A DNA stretch of 64,000 nucleotides from JABMRP01 sp964444795 (GCA_964444795.1 CAYUIQ010000006.1:1-64000), one strand, 5' to 3'; shown: positions 9,932 through 20,522, counted from the first letter of the stretch. A program made the numbers and translations. Notes: a model not told the origin generated them from the sequence alone.

Positions 9932-9942
9932 GACGAGAGCCG

Positions 9943-10908
9943 ATGATGCAATTCGAGTCCCGCGTGTTGTCACTACCCAAGGACCCCGACGATCCGCGGC
10001 GGTATCAGGATGCCTCCGCGGTCGACGAGCAGCGGACGGTTGCCGCCGTGGCCGACGGCGTCGCTTCGGCCATTTTCTCGGGCCCCTGGGCCAAAATCCT
10101 CGTTGAAGCGACCGTCCGCGACACGCCCGACCCGGCCGATCGAGATGTCTTCGCTGAGTGGCTCACCCGGCAACGAGAAGCCTGGCAGCGGGAAGTCGAC
10201 GGTTCCTCGCTCAACATGTTTCAGAAGGCAAAGATGCGCGACGGCGCCTTTTCGACCCTGCTCGCGTTACGGCTTACCGAGCACGACGGGCAAGATCAGC
10301 CGACGGAGGACACCTATCGGATGCGCTGCTTCGCCTTTGGCGATTCGTGTCTGTTCCACGTTCGCGATGGCAATACACTGAAAGTCTTTCCCATGTCTAC
10401 CCCAGAGGAACTTGAAGCCGATCCGGTCGTGTTGGGTAGCATTGACCTGAATCGCGACCGCCAACTGGCCGTCGAAACGCTCGATGCCGACTGTCGGGCC
10501 GGCGACCTGTTGGTGCTGTGTACCGATGCCGTGGCCCTGTGGGCCATGCAACAGCGCGATGAAGGAAATCCGCCCGCCTGGGAGAAACACTGGGAGATGG
10601 ACGACGACGAGTGGGCCCAGTGGGTCGTCGGCCTCCGCGAGGAAGGCAAGATGCGGTTCGACGACACGACGCTCGTGCTGCTGCGGGTCGGGGGTCAGGC
10701 CAGGGCCTATCTGGAAGGTGAAGAGGAGAGCGAAGAGTCGGGAGAGGAGACCAGCGGCAGCGGCGTCGAACTGGCCGAAGAGTCGCCGTCGCGCCCATGG
10801 CTCGATCAGGCGGTCGACCGGGGGGCCGAGATCTCCCGAAACGTCGGATCGGCCATCTCGAAGTTCGCCGGGCGATGGCGTAAAGGCGGCCGGGGGAAGG
10901 GAGAGTAG
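9943..10908 (+). CDS. PP2C-family protein phosphatase
   Basis: The product is 321 aa. PP2C metal-binding motifs are visible in order: VADGVAS (Asp38-Gly39), FGDSCLF near 133, CTDAVALW near 193 where TDG is usual, and FDDTTLVLLR near 239. The tail after 250 is rich in Glu/Ser and then basic. The start at 9943 or 9946 follows GAGACGAGAG; the frame is open further upstream but only over the previous gene. It should remove phosphate from Ser/Thr residues in the cytoplasm using Mn or Mg. With two vWA genes before it, it recalls TerY-P-type triads (vWA, PP2C, kinase), although the kinase is not seen here. Confidence 0.85.
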   Translation: MMQFESRVLSLPKDPDDPRRYQDASAVDEQRTVAAVADGVASAIFSGPWAKILVEATVRDTPDPADRDVFAEWLTRQREAWQREVDGSSLNMFQKAKMRDGAFSTLLALRLTEHDGQDQPTEDTYRMRCFAFGDSCLFHVRDGNTLKVFPMSTPEELEADPVVLGSIDLNRDRQLAVETLDADCRAGDLLVLCTDAVALWAMQQRDEGNPPAWEKHWEMDDDEWAQWVVGLREEGKMRFDDTTLVLLRVGGQARAYLEGEEESEESGEETSGSGVELAEESPSRPWLDQAVDRGAEISRNVGSAISKFAGRWRKGGRGKGE

Positions 10909-10911
10909 CCG

Positions 10912-12186
10912 ATGCGCTGCGAGTGCGGCACGGAATCTCCACCCGATCAAACACTATGCTCCGGCTGCGGAAGAACGATTGGAGCCCGTTCGAACCGGCG
11001 CCGATTGCTCTTCGACGGAGCCGTTGGCGCAGCGCTGCTGATCGCGCTGGGAGCCGTCTTCGCCGTGGATCGCGGCTGTGGTTCAGCGCGGGTCGTCGAG
11101 CTGGACGAGTCGGTCGAAACGGCCGGTTCCGACGGCAACGGTGAGCGCGACGAGCGACGAACTTTGCGGCTGGCCGTTACGCCGCCGCAGTACGACGACG
11201 TGGGCCGCCTCTTGCGCGAGGAGTTGGGGAGCGGTTATCAGTACAAGGCGATCCACCTGACGGATCTGCTGTACTACCGGCAGATCGAACCGTACGACGT
11301 CGTGTTCCTCACCTGCGCCGATCTGCCCCCGAGTTGGGACGCGGAGATGGGCGACGAGCGGCGCGGCCCGATCAGCCAGACGAGGGTGACCGACGCCGAC
11401 GGGCCGGTGGTTCGGCGTCTCCGGGCGAGCCTGCGGCAGTACGTTCGCGGCGGCGGAACGCTGTACGTCTCGGATCTGCACCTGCGGGTGCTCGCCTTTG
11501 TCTTTCCCGAGGTGATCGATTGGTCCAAGTTCGGCTGGGGCGCGGATCAAGCGGTCGATGCCGAGGTGCTCGACACGGAACTCCGCGCGCGGCTGGGGGC
11601 GTCGGTCCGGCTCCATTTCGACAAGCTCACGTGGCGCCCCGCGGCGATCAAGGGCGACAACGCGACGGTCTACCTGCGTGGATCCTACCACACGCTCGAG
11701 GGCCATCGGCAAACCGGGCCGCTGCTGGTCAAGGTGCCCGTCGGCGACGGAGCGATCATCTTCACCTCGTTTCACAACGAGAAGCAACAGAGCGCCACGG
11801 AGATCGAGCTGCTCAAACATCTCGTCGCGGCCACGGTGACCGCCCGGGTCGAGTCGAAGGTGCGCAAGACGATGATCAGCGGCGGCTTCTCGCCCGTGCA
11901 GGATAACCTGCTCAGCGCGTCGTCCGGCAGCCAATCGGTCACGCGTACGTACCGCTGCCGCCGTGAGGGGACCTTGCAGTTCGTGCTCGGGTTCTCCGGC
12001 CGCGACGCCCGATTGCGGCTGGAAATCACCGGCCCCGACGGTCGTCACTTCGAGGAGACCGACACCTCCACCTTCACCGTCGAAGTCCCCCACGCCGAGG
12101 AAGGATCGTGGCAGTACACCATTACCGCCCTGGAAGTGCCCTACGAGAACTTTTCTTTCACGCTCACCGTCGGTGAGGAAGAGTAA
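10912..12186 (+). CDS. Zinc-ribbon, single-TM protein with a GATase1-like exported domain
   Basis: The 424-aa product has a short N-terminal zinc ribbon (Cys3, Cys5, Cys16, Cys19), then one transmembrane segment at about 35-54. The exported part has a Rossmann-like region (YDVVFLTCADLPP, YVRGGGTLYVSDLH) that resembles the class I glutamine amidotransferase-like fold found in DUF4350/DUF4159-type proteins. No catalytic Cys is evident. The last 100 residues are beta-rich, like a PPC domain. The start codon is 3 nt after the PP2C stop, so the two are almost certainly cotranscribed. It could relay a signal across the membrane for the cluster. Confidence 0.7.
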   Translation: MRCECGTESPPDQTLCSGCGRTIGARSNRRRLLFDGAVGAALLIALGAVFAVDRGCGSARVVELDESVETAGSDGNGERDERRTLRLAVTPPQYDDVGRLLREELGSGYQYKAIHLTDLLYYRQIEPYDVVFLTCADLPPSWDAEMGDERRGPISQTRVTDADGPVVRRLRASLRQYVRGGGTLYVSDLHLRVLAFVFPEVIDWSKFGWGADQAVDAEVLDTELRARLGASVRLHFDKLTWRPAAIKGDNATVYLRGSYHTLEGHRQTGPLLVKVPVGDGAIIFTSFHNEKQQSATEIELLKHLVAATVTARVESKVRKTMISGGFSPVQDNLLSASSGSQSVTRTYRCRREGTLQFVLGFSGRDARLRLEITGPDGRHFEETDTSTFTVEVPHAEEGSWQYTITALEVPYENFSFTLTVGEEE

Positions 12187-12220
12187 CGGCATGCATACGT
12201 GCAAGCCGTAGGGTGACGAG

Positions 12221-12462
12221 TTGGGTGCCACTGGCGTCTCGCCAGTGCTTTTATGTCCGTAGCTTGCACTGGAGAGTGACCAAGAAACACCATGCGAATT
12301 GATCGGTTTGAAGTGGCGTGGTATCCTGCCGTTTCCGGCGAGGCAGGTCCTCCCGTGTCGGGTTCTCGGCCGTGGGGCCGATTGCCGGTCGGAGGTTGTC
12401 TTGGTTGGGCAAATGCAAGCTACGAGTCCAAGAAGCACTGGCGAGACGCCAGTGGCACCCAA
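12221..12462. mobile_element. 242-bp MITE-like element with 30-bp terminal inverted repeats
   Basis: The ends at 12221-12250 and 12433-12462 are perfect 30-bp inverted repeats. Each end also contains its own palindrome, CACTGGCG-TCT-CGCCAGTG. Inside the ends the complementarity continues imperfectly (GTAGCTTGCA near 12260 against TGCAAGCTAC near 12415, and an ACCAAG/CTTGGT pair). No transposase is encoded. I see no clear target-site duplication. The element occupies most of the gap before the lipoprotein gene and creates a false in-frame 5' extension of it. Confidence 0.85.
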
Positions 12463-12514
12463 TCGCATCACTTCGTCCGTGACAGGCACTAGCGGTAGCA
12501 CGGGAGAACAGCCC

Positions 12515-14161
12515 ATGTCCTATCGATGTCTTCTGCACCTGCTCTTCAGCACTCTGCTGGCGATACCGGCCTGCGGGCCAAGCGATTCGACGGAAAATCC
12601 CTCCCCGTCGCCAACCGAAGCGGCCGACACCGATCCACGGCAAGACCAGCAGCCGATCATCATCTCGCGGGAAACGACCTACCTCACCGGCCCTTTGCGA
12701 GAGGACGGTCGTGTCGACTACCTGCGGGCGGTCAACGAGCGGGTTGCCCGGGGCGTCACGCCCGAGAACAACGCGGTCGTCCTCTTCTTACAGGCGGTGG
12801 GGCCGGCCGTGATCAACCAGGACTGCCGCGAGCGTTACTTTGCCGCGCTGGGAATCGAACCGCTACCCGAGTCGGGCGACTACTTCGTCGAACTCGACGA
12901 CGCCTTTCCCAAGGACAACGAACAACGCGACGACGATGGCCGTAGTGAGCGCGATCGTCTCTGGGACGGTTACGAGGACTCCTGTATCGCCCCATGGACT
13001 GCAGCCGATTATCCAGAGATAGCCCAGTTTATCGGGACAAATCAAAAAGCGATTGATCTGCTGGTGCAGGCGTCGCAACGGCCAAAGTTCTATGATCCGG
13101 CAGTGGGCCCGGATCCGGCGAAGGAAACAATGATTCAAACAATCGCCTCGGACGTGGTCCAGAAGCACCGCCGGATCAGCGAGGCACTGGTGAGCCGGGC
13201 CATGCTGCGGTTAGGGAGCGGAGATGCGGACGGGAGTCGCGCCGACCTGCTGGCCAGTCATCGGCTGGCACGCGTGGTGGGCGCTGCAACGGGGGACCGG
13301 TGGCTTATCTCTTTCGTGATCGCAAGAAGGGCCGCTCGGGCCGACGCGGCGTGGGCTCACTATGGACATCGATCCGCCGGGGAGATCCGGCAGTATCGGC
13401 AGGAGCTTGTCAAATTGCCGCCGAGGGAGTCGCTTGCGGCAGTGTATGATGGGGTGGAACGTTTCTTCTCGTTGGAGATGCTCATCTGGCTTGCCAACTC
13501 CCCCGCCGATCAGTTTGCCAGGGACTCGGGGTGGATTGCCCGTGGTGAGCAAGTCAAAAAGGCCGTCGCGCGTCTCTGCAAAGACGGAATGATCGACTGG
13601 AACGAGACACTCCGAACGACTTGCACTTCTTTCGATGAACTCGTGACAATCGTCAAGGTAGTAGATCGGCACGAGCGACACAGACGGGCCGTTGCGTTTG
13701 CGAAGAAGGCGAAGGAATCCGCGAAACAAGCCGCGGCTCCGGCCCTTTACGAGCCGAGTCGGCTCGATGATCCGGAAGCGCGAAGTAGAATCGGACGCAA
13801 TCTGGCCGCGAAGCCTTTCAATTCGATCGCCGGCATCGCTCTTCTCAGTATCGAATGCCAAGACGACCACCGAATGCGAATGGCCATGGGCGAGCTTGCG
13901 CTGGCTCTGGCGCAATATCGGGCTGAAAAGGGTGCTTACCCGACTCGTCTGAACGCATTGGTACCGCAATACGTGGCCGAGATCCCCGACGACGTGCATT
14001 CCGACGGCCCGCTCCGCTATCGCAAGACGGGCGACGGATACGTCTTGTACGGCGTCGGCCGAAGTGGAGTGGATCATGGCGGCCGACCGTATGAGGACGT
14101 GGTCGATCATTTCAACGACGAGGCCGACGACATCGTCATCCGCATGCCGGTGAAGCCGTAG
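12515..14161 (+). CDS. Lipoprotein of unknown function with a pseudopilin-like tail
   Basis: The 548-aa product begins with a lipoprotein signal, LLFSTLLAIPACGPS, with Cys20 as the likely acylated residue. The ATG at 12515 is preferred over upstream in-frame starts because GGGAGA lies 9 nt before it and the upstream codons are MITE sequence. The body is helical. Residues about 450-530 (ALAQYRAEKGAYPTRLNALV, then YVLYGVGRSGVDHGG) resemble the C-terminus of type II pseudopilin-like proteins common in Planctomycetota. It is the last gene of the + strand cluster and ends 13 bp from the convergent Dus gene. Whether it belongs to the vWA/PP2C system is uncertain. Confidence 0.75.
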   Translation: MSYRCLLHLLFSTLLAIPACGPSDSTENPSPSPTEAADTDPRQDQQPIIISRETTYLTGPLREDGRVDYLRAVNERVARGVTPENNAVVLFLQAVGPAVINQDCRERYFAALGIEPLPESGDYFVELDDAFPKDNEQRDDDGRSERDRLWDGYEDSCIAPWTAADYPEIAQFIGTNQKAIDLLVQASQRPKFYDPAVGPDPAKETMIQTIASDVVQKHRRISEALVSRAMLRLGSGDADGSRADLLASHRLARVVGAATGDRWLISFVIARRAARADAAWAHYGHRSAGEIRQYRQELVKLPPRESLAAVYDGVERFFSLEMLIWLANSPADQFARDSGWIARGEQVKKAVARLCKDGMIDWNETLRTTCTSFDELVTIVKVVDRHERHRRAVAFAKKAKESAKQAAAPALYEPSRLDDPEARSRIGRNLAAKPFNSIAGIALLSIECQDDHRMRMAMGELALALAQYRAEKGAYPTRLNALVPQYVAEIPDDVHSDGPLRYRKTGDGYVLYGVGRSGVDHGGRPYEDVVDHFNDEADDIVIRMPVKP

Positions 14162-14174
14162 GGTGAAGCGCACA

Positions 14175-15209
14175 TCACGGACACTCCGGATAACGCCCCG
14201 GCAGGTCTTCGGCGTACCAGTGGTTTAACACCCCTTGCCACTGGTCGGGAGTGCCAGCGGCAACGAAGGCGTTGCGAACCGCCTCGGCTTGCGGGTGCAG
14301 GCGGGAATACTTGATGCCGAATTTGCACATCCGGCGGCAGGCTCGCTGCGGGCCGTAGAGTTGCTCGGCCATGCGGTAATGGTCGGCAATCACTTCGCGC
14401 TGTTGGAAAAGACTGGGCGGTTCGGGCAGCGGCTGGCCGTCGGCCAAGGCGCGTGCCTGGGAAAAGATCCACGGATTGCCGATCGCCCCGCGCGCGACCG
14501 TTACGCCGTCGACGCCCGTGGTGGCGATCATGTCGAGGCAATCCTGGGCCGTGAACAGGTCGCCGCTGCCCAGTACGGTTCGCTCGGGCGCGTGTTGCTT
14601 GACCTGGCGAAGAAACTCCCAAGAGCTGCGCCCTTCGTACCGCTGGCGGACCGTGCGGCCGTGGACGGTGACCATTGCCGCGCCGCGGGCGAACACACCG
14701 TCGAAGATCGTGAAGAAATGGTCGCGGCTTTGCTCGCTGTCGTCGAAACCGCGCCGCATCTTCACCGTCACGGGCACTTCCGGCGGCACCGCCTGGCGCA
14801 CGCGCGAGACGATCTCCAGCGCCGGCTCCGGGTGGCTCAGCAGATAGCCGCCGCGGCACTTTCCCACCACTTTCTTCACCGGACAGCCGAAATTCACATC
14901 GATCACGTCGAAACCCGCCTCGACCAACTTCACGGCCGCCGGACCAAAATCCTCGGGATTGCTGCCCATGAGTTGAGCACCGGCCGGGTGTTCTTCATCC
15001 GATACGCGCAGATAGCGCTGCGCTTTCGTGCCCTTGCTCACGTCCATGACAAACCGGTCGAGCACCACTTCGCCGACCGTGTACGACGCGCCCAATCGCC
15101 GCGCGATCACCCGCATGGCCCAGTCGCTGTAACCGCTCAAGGCCGCCTGCACGACGGGAAAACCGATTGCCACCGGGCCGATGCAGAGTGGATTGAGTTC
15201 GCGAGCCAC
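14175..15209 (-). CDS. tRNA-dihydrouridine synthase
   Basis: The 344-aa product is a flavin-dependent TIM-barrel enzyme that reduces specific uridines in the tRNA D-loop. Visible motifs are VQAALSGYSDWAMR near the start, the catalytic Cys109 in FGCPVKKV, VKMRRGFDD, VTVHGRT and GDLFTAQD, and ARGAIGNPWIF in the phosphate-binding part. The KKV after GCP points to the DusB-like branch. The GTG at 15209 is chosen because the protein aligns from there; the open frame reaches further upstream only across the SDR gene. It lies 10 nt after the SDR stop, so the two are likely cotranscribed. Confidence 0.92.
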   Translation of the reverse strand: MARELNPLCIGPVAIGFPVVQAALSGYSDWAMRVIARRLGASYTVGEVVLDRFVMDVSKGTKAQRYLRVSDEEHPAGAQLMGSNPEDFGPAAVKLVEAGFDVIDVNFGCPVKKVVGKCRGGYLLSHPEPALEIVSRVRQAVPPEVPVTVKMRRGFDDSEQSRDHFFTIFDGVFARGAAMVTVHGRTVRQRYEGRSSWEFLRQVKQHAPERTVLGSGDLFTAQDCLDMIATTGVDGVTVARGAIGNPWIFSQARALADGQPLPEPPSLFQQREVIADHYRMAEQLYGPQRACRRMCKFGIKYSRLHPQAEAVRNAFVAAGTPDQWQGVLNHWYAEDLPGRYPECP

Positions 15210-15219
15210 GGGATGCGAC

Positions 15220-16002
15220 CTAAAACCATGCGGCGGTAAATCCGCCGTCAACGTTGATGGTGGTGCCGGTAACGAAACTGCCGGCTTTGTCGGAGGCCAA
15301 CAGCAGCAGCGCGCCGATGAGTTCCTCGGGTTCGCCGAAGCGGTCCATCGGCGTGCCGCGCATGATGTTGTCGATGCGTTCCTGGTCCAACAGGCGGCGG
15401 TTCTGCTCGGCGGGGAAAAAGCCGGGGCAGATGGCATTAACCCGAACGCCCTGGGTGCCGAACTCCTGGGCGACGTTTCGCGTCAGGTTGACCACGCCCG
15501 CCTTGGAGGCCGAATAGGCGAACACGCGCGACAGGGGCAGATGGGACGTGACGCTGCCGATGTTCACAATCGCGCCGCCGCCCGAGCCGACCATGTGGGC
15601 GCCGAAAACCTGGCAGGCCTGGAACACGGCTCGCAGGTTGATCGTCAAGACGCGATCCCAATCGGCGTCGGTTGCTTCGAGATACGTGCTGCCCGCGTTG
15701 ACGCCGGCGCAGTTGACGAGGATGTCGATGCGGCCTTTTTGTTCCACGGCGGTAGCCAAGGCGGCCTCGATCGACTCGCGCGAGGTGACGTTGATCGTGC
15801 AATAGGAGGCCGTGCCGCCCTGTTGCTGCAAATCGTCGACCCGGGCCCGGCAGCCTTCGTCGGTCAGATCGGCGACGATCACGTGGGCCCCTGCTCCGAT
15901 CAACCCGCGGCACAGCGCGCCGCCGAGGACCCCTGCCCCGCCGATCACCACGGCCGTTTTGCCGGACAGCCCGAAAAGATCTTCAATATATTGCGAACTC
16001 AT
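15220..16002 (-). CDS. Short-chain dehydrogenase/reductase
   Basis: The 260-aa product has the classical SDR pattern: GGAGVLGGA (21-29) for NAD(P) binding, NCAG (97-100), Ser150, and Tyr163-x3-Lys167 in YSASK. Asp45 in VADL suggests NAD preference. The family includes D-mannonate and gluconate oxidoreductases; the FFPAEQNRRLL region after the active site is like 2-deoxy-D-gluconate or D-mannonate dehydrogenases, which would fit the adjacent 6-phosphogluconate dehydrogenase. The ATG at 16002 has CAGGAG upstream and is preferred over an in-frame ATG seven codons earlier. The substrate is not determined. Confidence 0.9.
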   Translation of the reverse strand: MSSQYIEDLFGLSGKTAVVIGGAGVLGGALCRGLIGAGAHVIVADLTDEGCRARVDDLQQQGGTASYCTINVTSRESIEAALATAVEQKGRIDILVNCAGVNAGSTYLEATDADWDRVLTINLRAVFQACQVFGAHMVGSGGGAIVNIGSVTSHLPLSRVFAYSASKAGVVNLTRNVAQEFGTQGVRVNAICPGFFPAEQNRRLLDQERIDNIMRGTPMDRFGEPEELIGALLLLASDKAGSFVTGTTINVDGGFTAAWF

Positions 16003-16037
16003 GGTCGACTCCTGTTTGTGCATTTTTCAGCGGGCGG

Positions 16038-17531
<1,494 letters not shown>

Positions 17532-17612
17532 GGTTTTTTCGGATATCCTGTCAGGTTCTTGGGGGTCATCGATTCGATTGGTTTCTTCCGCCGCGGCAGA
17601 AAGGCAGTGGCG

Positions 17613-18479
17613 CTACGCTTCCACCGGCCAGGGCGGTTTCTCGGGCAGGTAGCTATCGAACTCGGCCAGCAGTTGTTGCTGATACTCGCCGGCAAAGGTG
17701 CCGGAAAAGAACCGCTCGATGCCCTCTTCGTGGAATCGTTTCCAACTGGCCTCCTCGGCGCCGGGATTGACGGGGAAGAACAACGCGTCGTTGGCCACCG
17801 CGGCCTTGTGGTCTCCCGGTGCGTCGCCGATCATCAGCGTGTGGCCTTGGGGGTACTTCGACGCCACGCCCAGCGATTCCTTCTTCGTGCCGATCTCCTG
17901 GCCGCAGATGGCCACGACGTATTTCGTCAGATCGTGTTCTTCCCATTCCCGCACCAAGGCTTCCTGGGGCGTGGCCGAGACGACAATCAGATCGGCCCGC
18001 TGGCTGAGTTGTTCGAGACTCTCAGCAACGCAAGGGAACGGCGGCACGCCCCGCACCATGTCGGTTACCGAGTCGTTGATCGCTTTGGACCACCGAAGTG
18101 TTTGCGCCAAGCCCGGATCGCCCGTCTTTTCGACCTCTTTCTCCAACGCCGGGTTGCCCAATTTCGTCTCCCGGTCGATCCAGTCCAACAGCGACTGGGG
18201 GATGTCGATGGCAATACCCCGTGCCTTGACCTCGGGTCGCTTTTGTAGCCACCGCAGCACCTCGACCATCGCCGGAAATCGGTTGATGCCGCGGCTCTTG
18301 GAGTAAAGGTTGACAAACTCGGCCGCTTCGCGGGCGTATTTGCTCACGCCCTGCAGGTTCCAGCAGTTGACGTGGTTGGGAATGAAGCACTCCTTGTGCT
18401 TCAGTTCCATGGTGTCGAAGGCGCATCCGTCGGAATCAATGCCGACGAGGTAATCGTGTTTCGGTGTGAGGTCGAACAT
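17613..18479 (-). CDS. HAD-superfamily hydrolase
   Basis: The 288-aa product has the HAD nucleophile motif GIDSDGCAF (Asp15, Asp17), motif II in VVSATPQEAL, a lysine region (YVVAICGQEIGTKKES) and motif IV MIGDAPGDHKAA. The large cap between the first two motifs is helical. Such enzymes hydrolyse small phosphate esters in the cytoplasm, but the substrate cannot be read from sequence. It lies between the pfp and gnd genes on the same strand, so a sugar phosphate is a reasonable guess. Confidence 0.85.
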   Translation of the reverse strand: MFDLTPKHDYLVGIDSDGCAFDTMELKHKECFIPNHVNCWNLQGVSKYAREAAEFVNLYSKSRGINRFPAMVEVLRWLQKRPEVKARGIAIDIPQSLLDWIDRETKLGNPALEKEVEKTGDPGLAQTLRWSKAINDSVTDMVRGVPPFPCVAESLEQLSQRADLIVVSATPQEALVREWEEHDLTKYVVAICGQEIGTKKESLGVASKYPQGHTLMIGDAPGDHKAAVANDALFFPVNPGAEEASWKRFHEEGIERFFSGTFAGEYQQQLLAEFDSYLPEKPPWPVEA

Positions 18480-18532
18480 GGGCGTTGGATTATGGGGGTC
18501 TCTTGGGGGCGTGATAAATGACCGGCGATAAG

Positions 18533-19825
18533 TTACGATTTGCGATCACCCTGCGGAATGTACGCGGGGAGATTCTCAGACGCGTAAAGGGGTTTCAATT
18601 GGGCCAGTCGCTGCCGGCCGTCGATCATCGGCAGGCTGACCATGTCTTGACCGATTAGGGGTTTTGCGTAATCGACGAATTCGTCGGTCACATCGTAACC
18701 GTTTTCAGCGATCCACTCGGCCGGAAAGGAACGTTCGCTATTGGCCACGTCGGCAAGCGGCACCTTGTCGTAAATCGCGCGGTACTCGGGCCCCGGCTCG
18801 CGAAGGATCGTCGACATATACCCGCCTTCACCGGCGGCGGCCAACCGGGCGGCCATCGCGCCGGCTTCGTACGCCTCATCCAGGTCGACCGACGAGGCGT
18901 AGGCCATCGAGTGGCGCTGATCGGTTCCCGGTACATTACATCGGGCGGCACCTTTGGCGGCCAGTCCCACCTCGTTGAGATAGTTGACCACCAATTGGGC
19001 GACGGTGAGCTGACTGGAACTGAACGAGACGTGTCCGAAGGCGTCCTTCACTTCGCCCAACTCGCCGACGTCGAACCCCTCGCTGATGACCACCACGCAA
19101 CGCCCCGACCGGCGCAACTGGTCGTTCACTTGATCGGCCAGTTGATTCAGCGTGCAGCGGCTCTCGGCCAAATAGATTTGCAGGGGCATCTCGCGCGTCG
19201 GATCAGCCAATCGGGCCGCGGCGGGAATGAAGCCGATGCGGCGGCCCATCGCCTGCATCACCAACACCGGGTCGGCCGGGCACGATCCCTTGTTCTCCTG
19301 GTTGGCGTTTTGCACCATGTGCATCCAGTACTTGGCCGTCGAGCCGTAGCCGGGCGTGTGGTCGACCAGCTTGAACTGGCTGTCGCCGACATCGTTGTCG
19401 ATCGTCTTGGGCACGCCGACGGCGATCAGATCCAGCCCCCGCTTTTGGGCCAGTTGGGCGATCTTGTGGGCGGTGTCCATCGAGTCGTTGCCGCCGTTGT
19501 ACAAGAAGTAGCCGATGCTGTGGGCCTTGAGCACCTCGATGACCCGCTCGAAATCCTCGTCCTGCCCGGCTTTCAGCTTGTACCGGCAAGTGCCGATCGA
19601 GCCGGCCACGGGGGTATAGCGGAGCAAGGCCACTTCATCGGGGGGTTGGGCCGAGAGATCGATCAACTCTTCTTTCAACACGCCCTCAATGCCGTGTCGG
19701 GCACCGTAAACGGTTCCGATGGCGTCAAGATCGCGAGCCGTCTCGATCACGCCCCGAAGACTGCTATTGATGACGTGGGTGGGGCCGCCGCTTTGGGCGA
19801 CGACCAGATTGCGTGGCCGACTCAT
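18533..19825 (-). CDS. pfp: 6-phosphofructokinase, pyrophosphate-type
   Basis: The 430-aa product has AQSGGPTHVIN (10-20) for phosphoryl donor binding, GGND (111-114) and PKTIDND (139-145). Lys in PKTIDND, where ATP enzymes have Gly, and Asp in GGND mark the PPi-dependent type, which runs reversibly in glycolysis. Helical and substrate segments follow: MGRRIGFIPAAARL, SEGFDVGE and a Gly-rich C-terminal part. The ATG at 19825 has GGGAAGGAG 5 nt upstream; an in-frame TTG five codons earlier would place that site inside the gene. PPi-type PFK is common in Planctomycetota. Neighbours gnd and HAD suggest a sugar phosphate cluster. Confidence 0.93.
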   Translation of the reverse strand: MSRPRNLVVAQSGGPTHVINSSLRGVIETARDLDAIGTVYGARHGIEGVLKEELIDLSAQPPDEVALLRYTPVAGSIGTCRYKLKAGQDEDFERVIEVLKAHSIGYFLYNGGNDSMDTAHKIAQLAQKRGLDLIAVGVPKTIDNDVGDSQFKLVDHTPGYGSTAKYWMHMVQNANQENKGSCPADPVLVMQAMGRRIGFIPAAARLADPTREMPLQIYLAESRCTLNQLADQVNDQLRRSGRCVVVISEGFDVGELGEVKDAFGHVSFSSSQLTVAQLVVNYLNEVGLAAKGAARCNVPGTDQRHSMAYASSVDLDEAYEAGAMAARLAAAGEGGYMSTILREPGPEYRAIYDKVPLADVANSERSFPAEWIAENGYDVTDEFVDYAKPLIGQDMVSLPMIDGRQRLAQLKPLYASENLPAYIPQGDRKS

Positions 19826-19927
19826 ATTCTCCTTCCCCAACGTGCCCGGAAGAGCGCGGAACGGTACAGCGAAAAGCTTGCATTCTACCGCCCGAAAACA
19901 CGCTGGGCAATGAGGGGAGAGTCTCGG

Positions 19928-20254
19928 CTAACGCTTCGCCGGCGGGCTAACCCGACCGCAAGTGCCGATCAGGCGAACGATGCTTCGGCGGATCCCCAAC
20001 TCGTTATTTGGGGAGTCGAGTTCGGTACAAACCCTTTGGCAGAGAGCACTTACAGCCCGATGGCCGGTGCCGCGGCTCGACTGGGCCAAACGCTCCGTTT
20101 GGTCGCGGACTTCCGACCAGTCACCACGAACCGTAGCCTCGACCAAGGCGTCGACGCGGCCGGTAAGAGTTTCGGCATACTCGGCGACGCGTGCATGATT
20201 GGCCGCCATTTTCGAGGCCATCCCGGCCAGATCAGGACATTCTTGCGGGTACAT
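19928..20254 (-). CDS. Small helical protein, possibly HPt-like
   Basis: The 108-aa product is predicted all-helical. The segment DWSEVRDQTERLAQ followed by AVSALCQRVC resembles the helix pair of HPt or chemotaxis-like four-helix bundles, but the phosphorylatable His in the usual HxLKG context is not clear. The codon use is like that of the neighbours. The ATG has only a weak ribosome site (AGAGAAG). It lies about 100 nt upstream of pfp on the same strand. A real gene is likely but its role is unknown. Confidence 0.5.
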   Translation of the reverse strand: MYPQECPDLAGMASKMAANHARVAEYAETLTGRVDALVEATVRGDWSEVRDQTERLAQSSRGTGHRAVSALCQRVCTELDSPNNELGIRRSIVRLIGTCGRVSPPAKR

Positions 20255-20344
20255 GGTGGGAGCTTCTCTACGGGGTGGGCGTGATTAGCGGGGGGGGCGC
20301 TGGTCGTCGTTGGAGGGGTGGCATGCCGACCGAGGCGTCTCTAC

Positions 20345-20521
20345 TCAGATCATAGGCCGAAATTTCGGCACTCCCATGCGAATCTGTCCGTCGATTGTGG
20401 CAATCACGGCATCCGGCGAGAGGGCATCCGGCGGATTCAGAGGAATTGACAGAATCGCGCCACTGCGCTGGTCGAAGGTCTCCAGACCTCGCCCAAGAAC
20501 CAACCGTGTATCCGTCGCCGC
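20345..20521 (-). pseudogene. Possible C-terminal coding remnant
   Basis: On the - strand, directly after the thioredoxin gene but in another frame, 58 codons read with good composition to a TGA at 20345: TRLVLGRGLETFDQRSGA near the start and ATIDGQIRMGVPKFRPMI at the end. There is no ATG within the intergenic part and no upstream body. It could be the 3' end of a decayed or frameshifted gene, or an overlapping short ORF. No family recognised. Confidence 0.3.
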
Positions 20522-20522
20522 G

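Noticed and set aside
12299..12514. In-frame N-terminal extension of the lipoprotein gene
   Set aside because: The codons come from the MITE, there is no ribosome site, and the lipoprotein signal starts at 12515.
19826..19840. TTG start five codons upstream of pfp
   Set aside because: The strong ribosome site would fall within those codons; the ATG at 19825 fits better.
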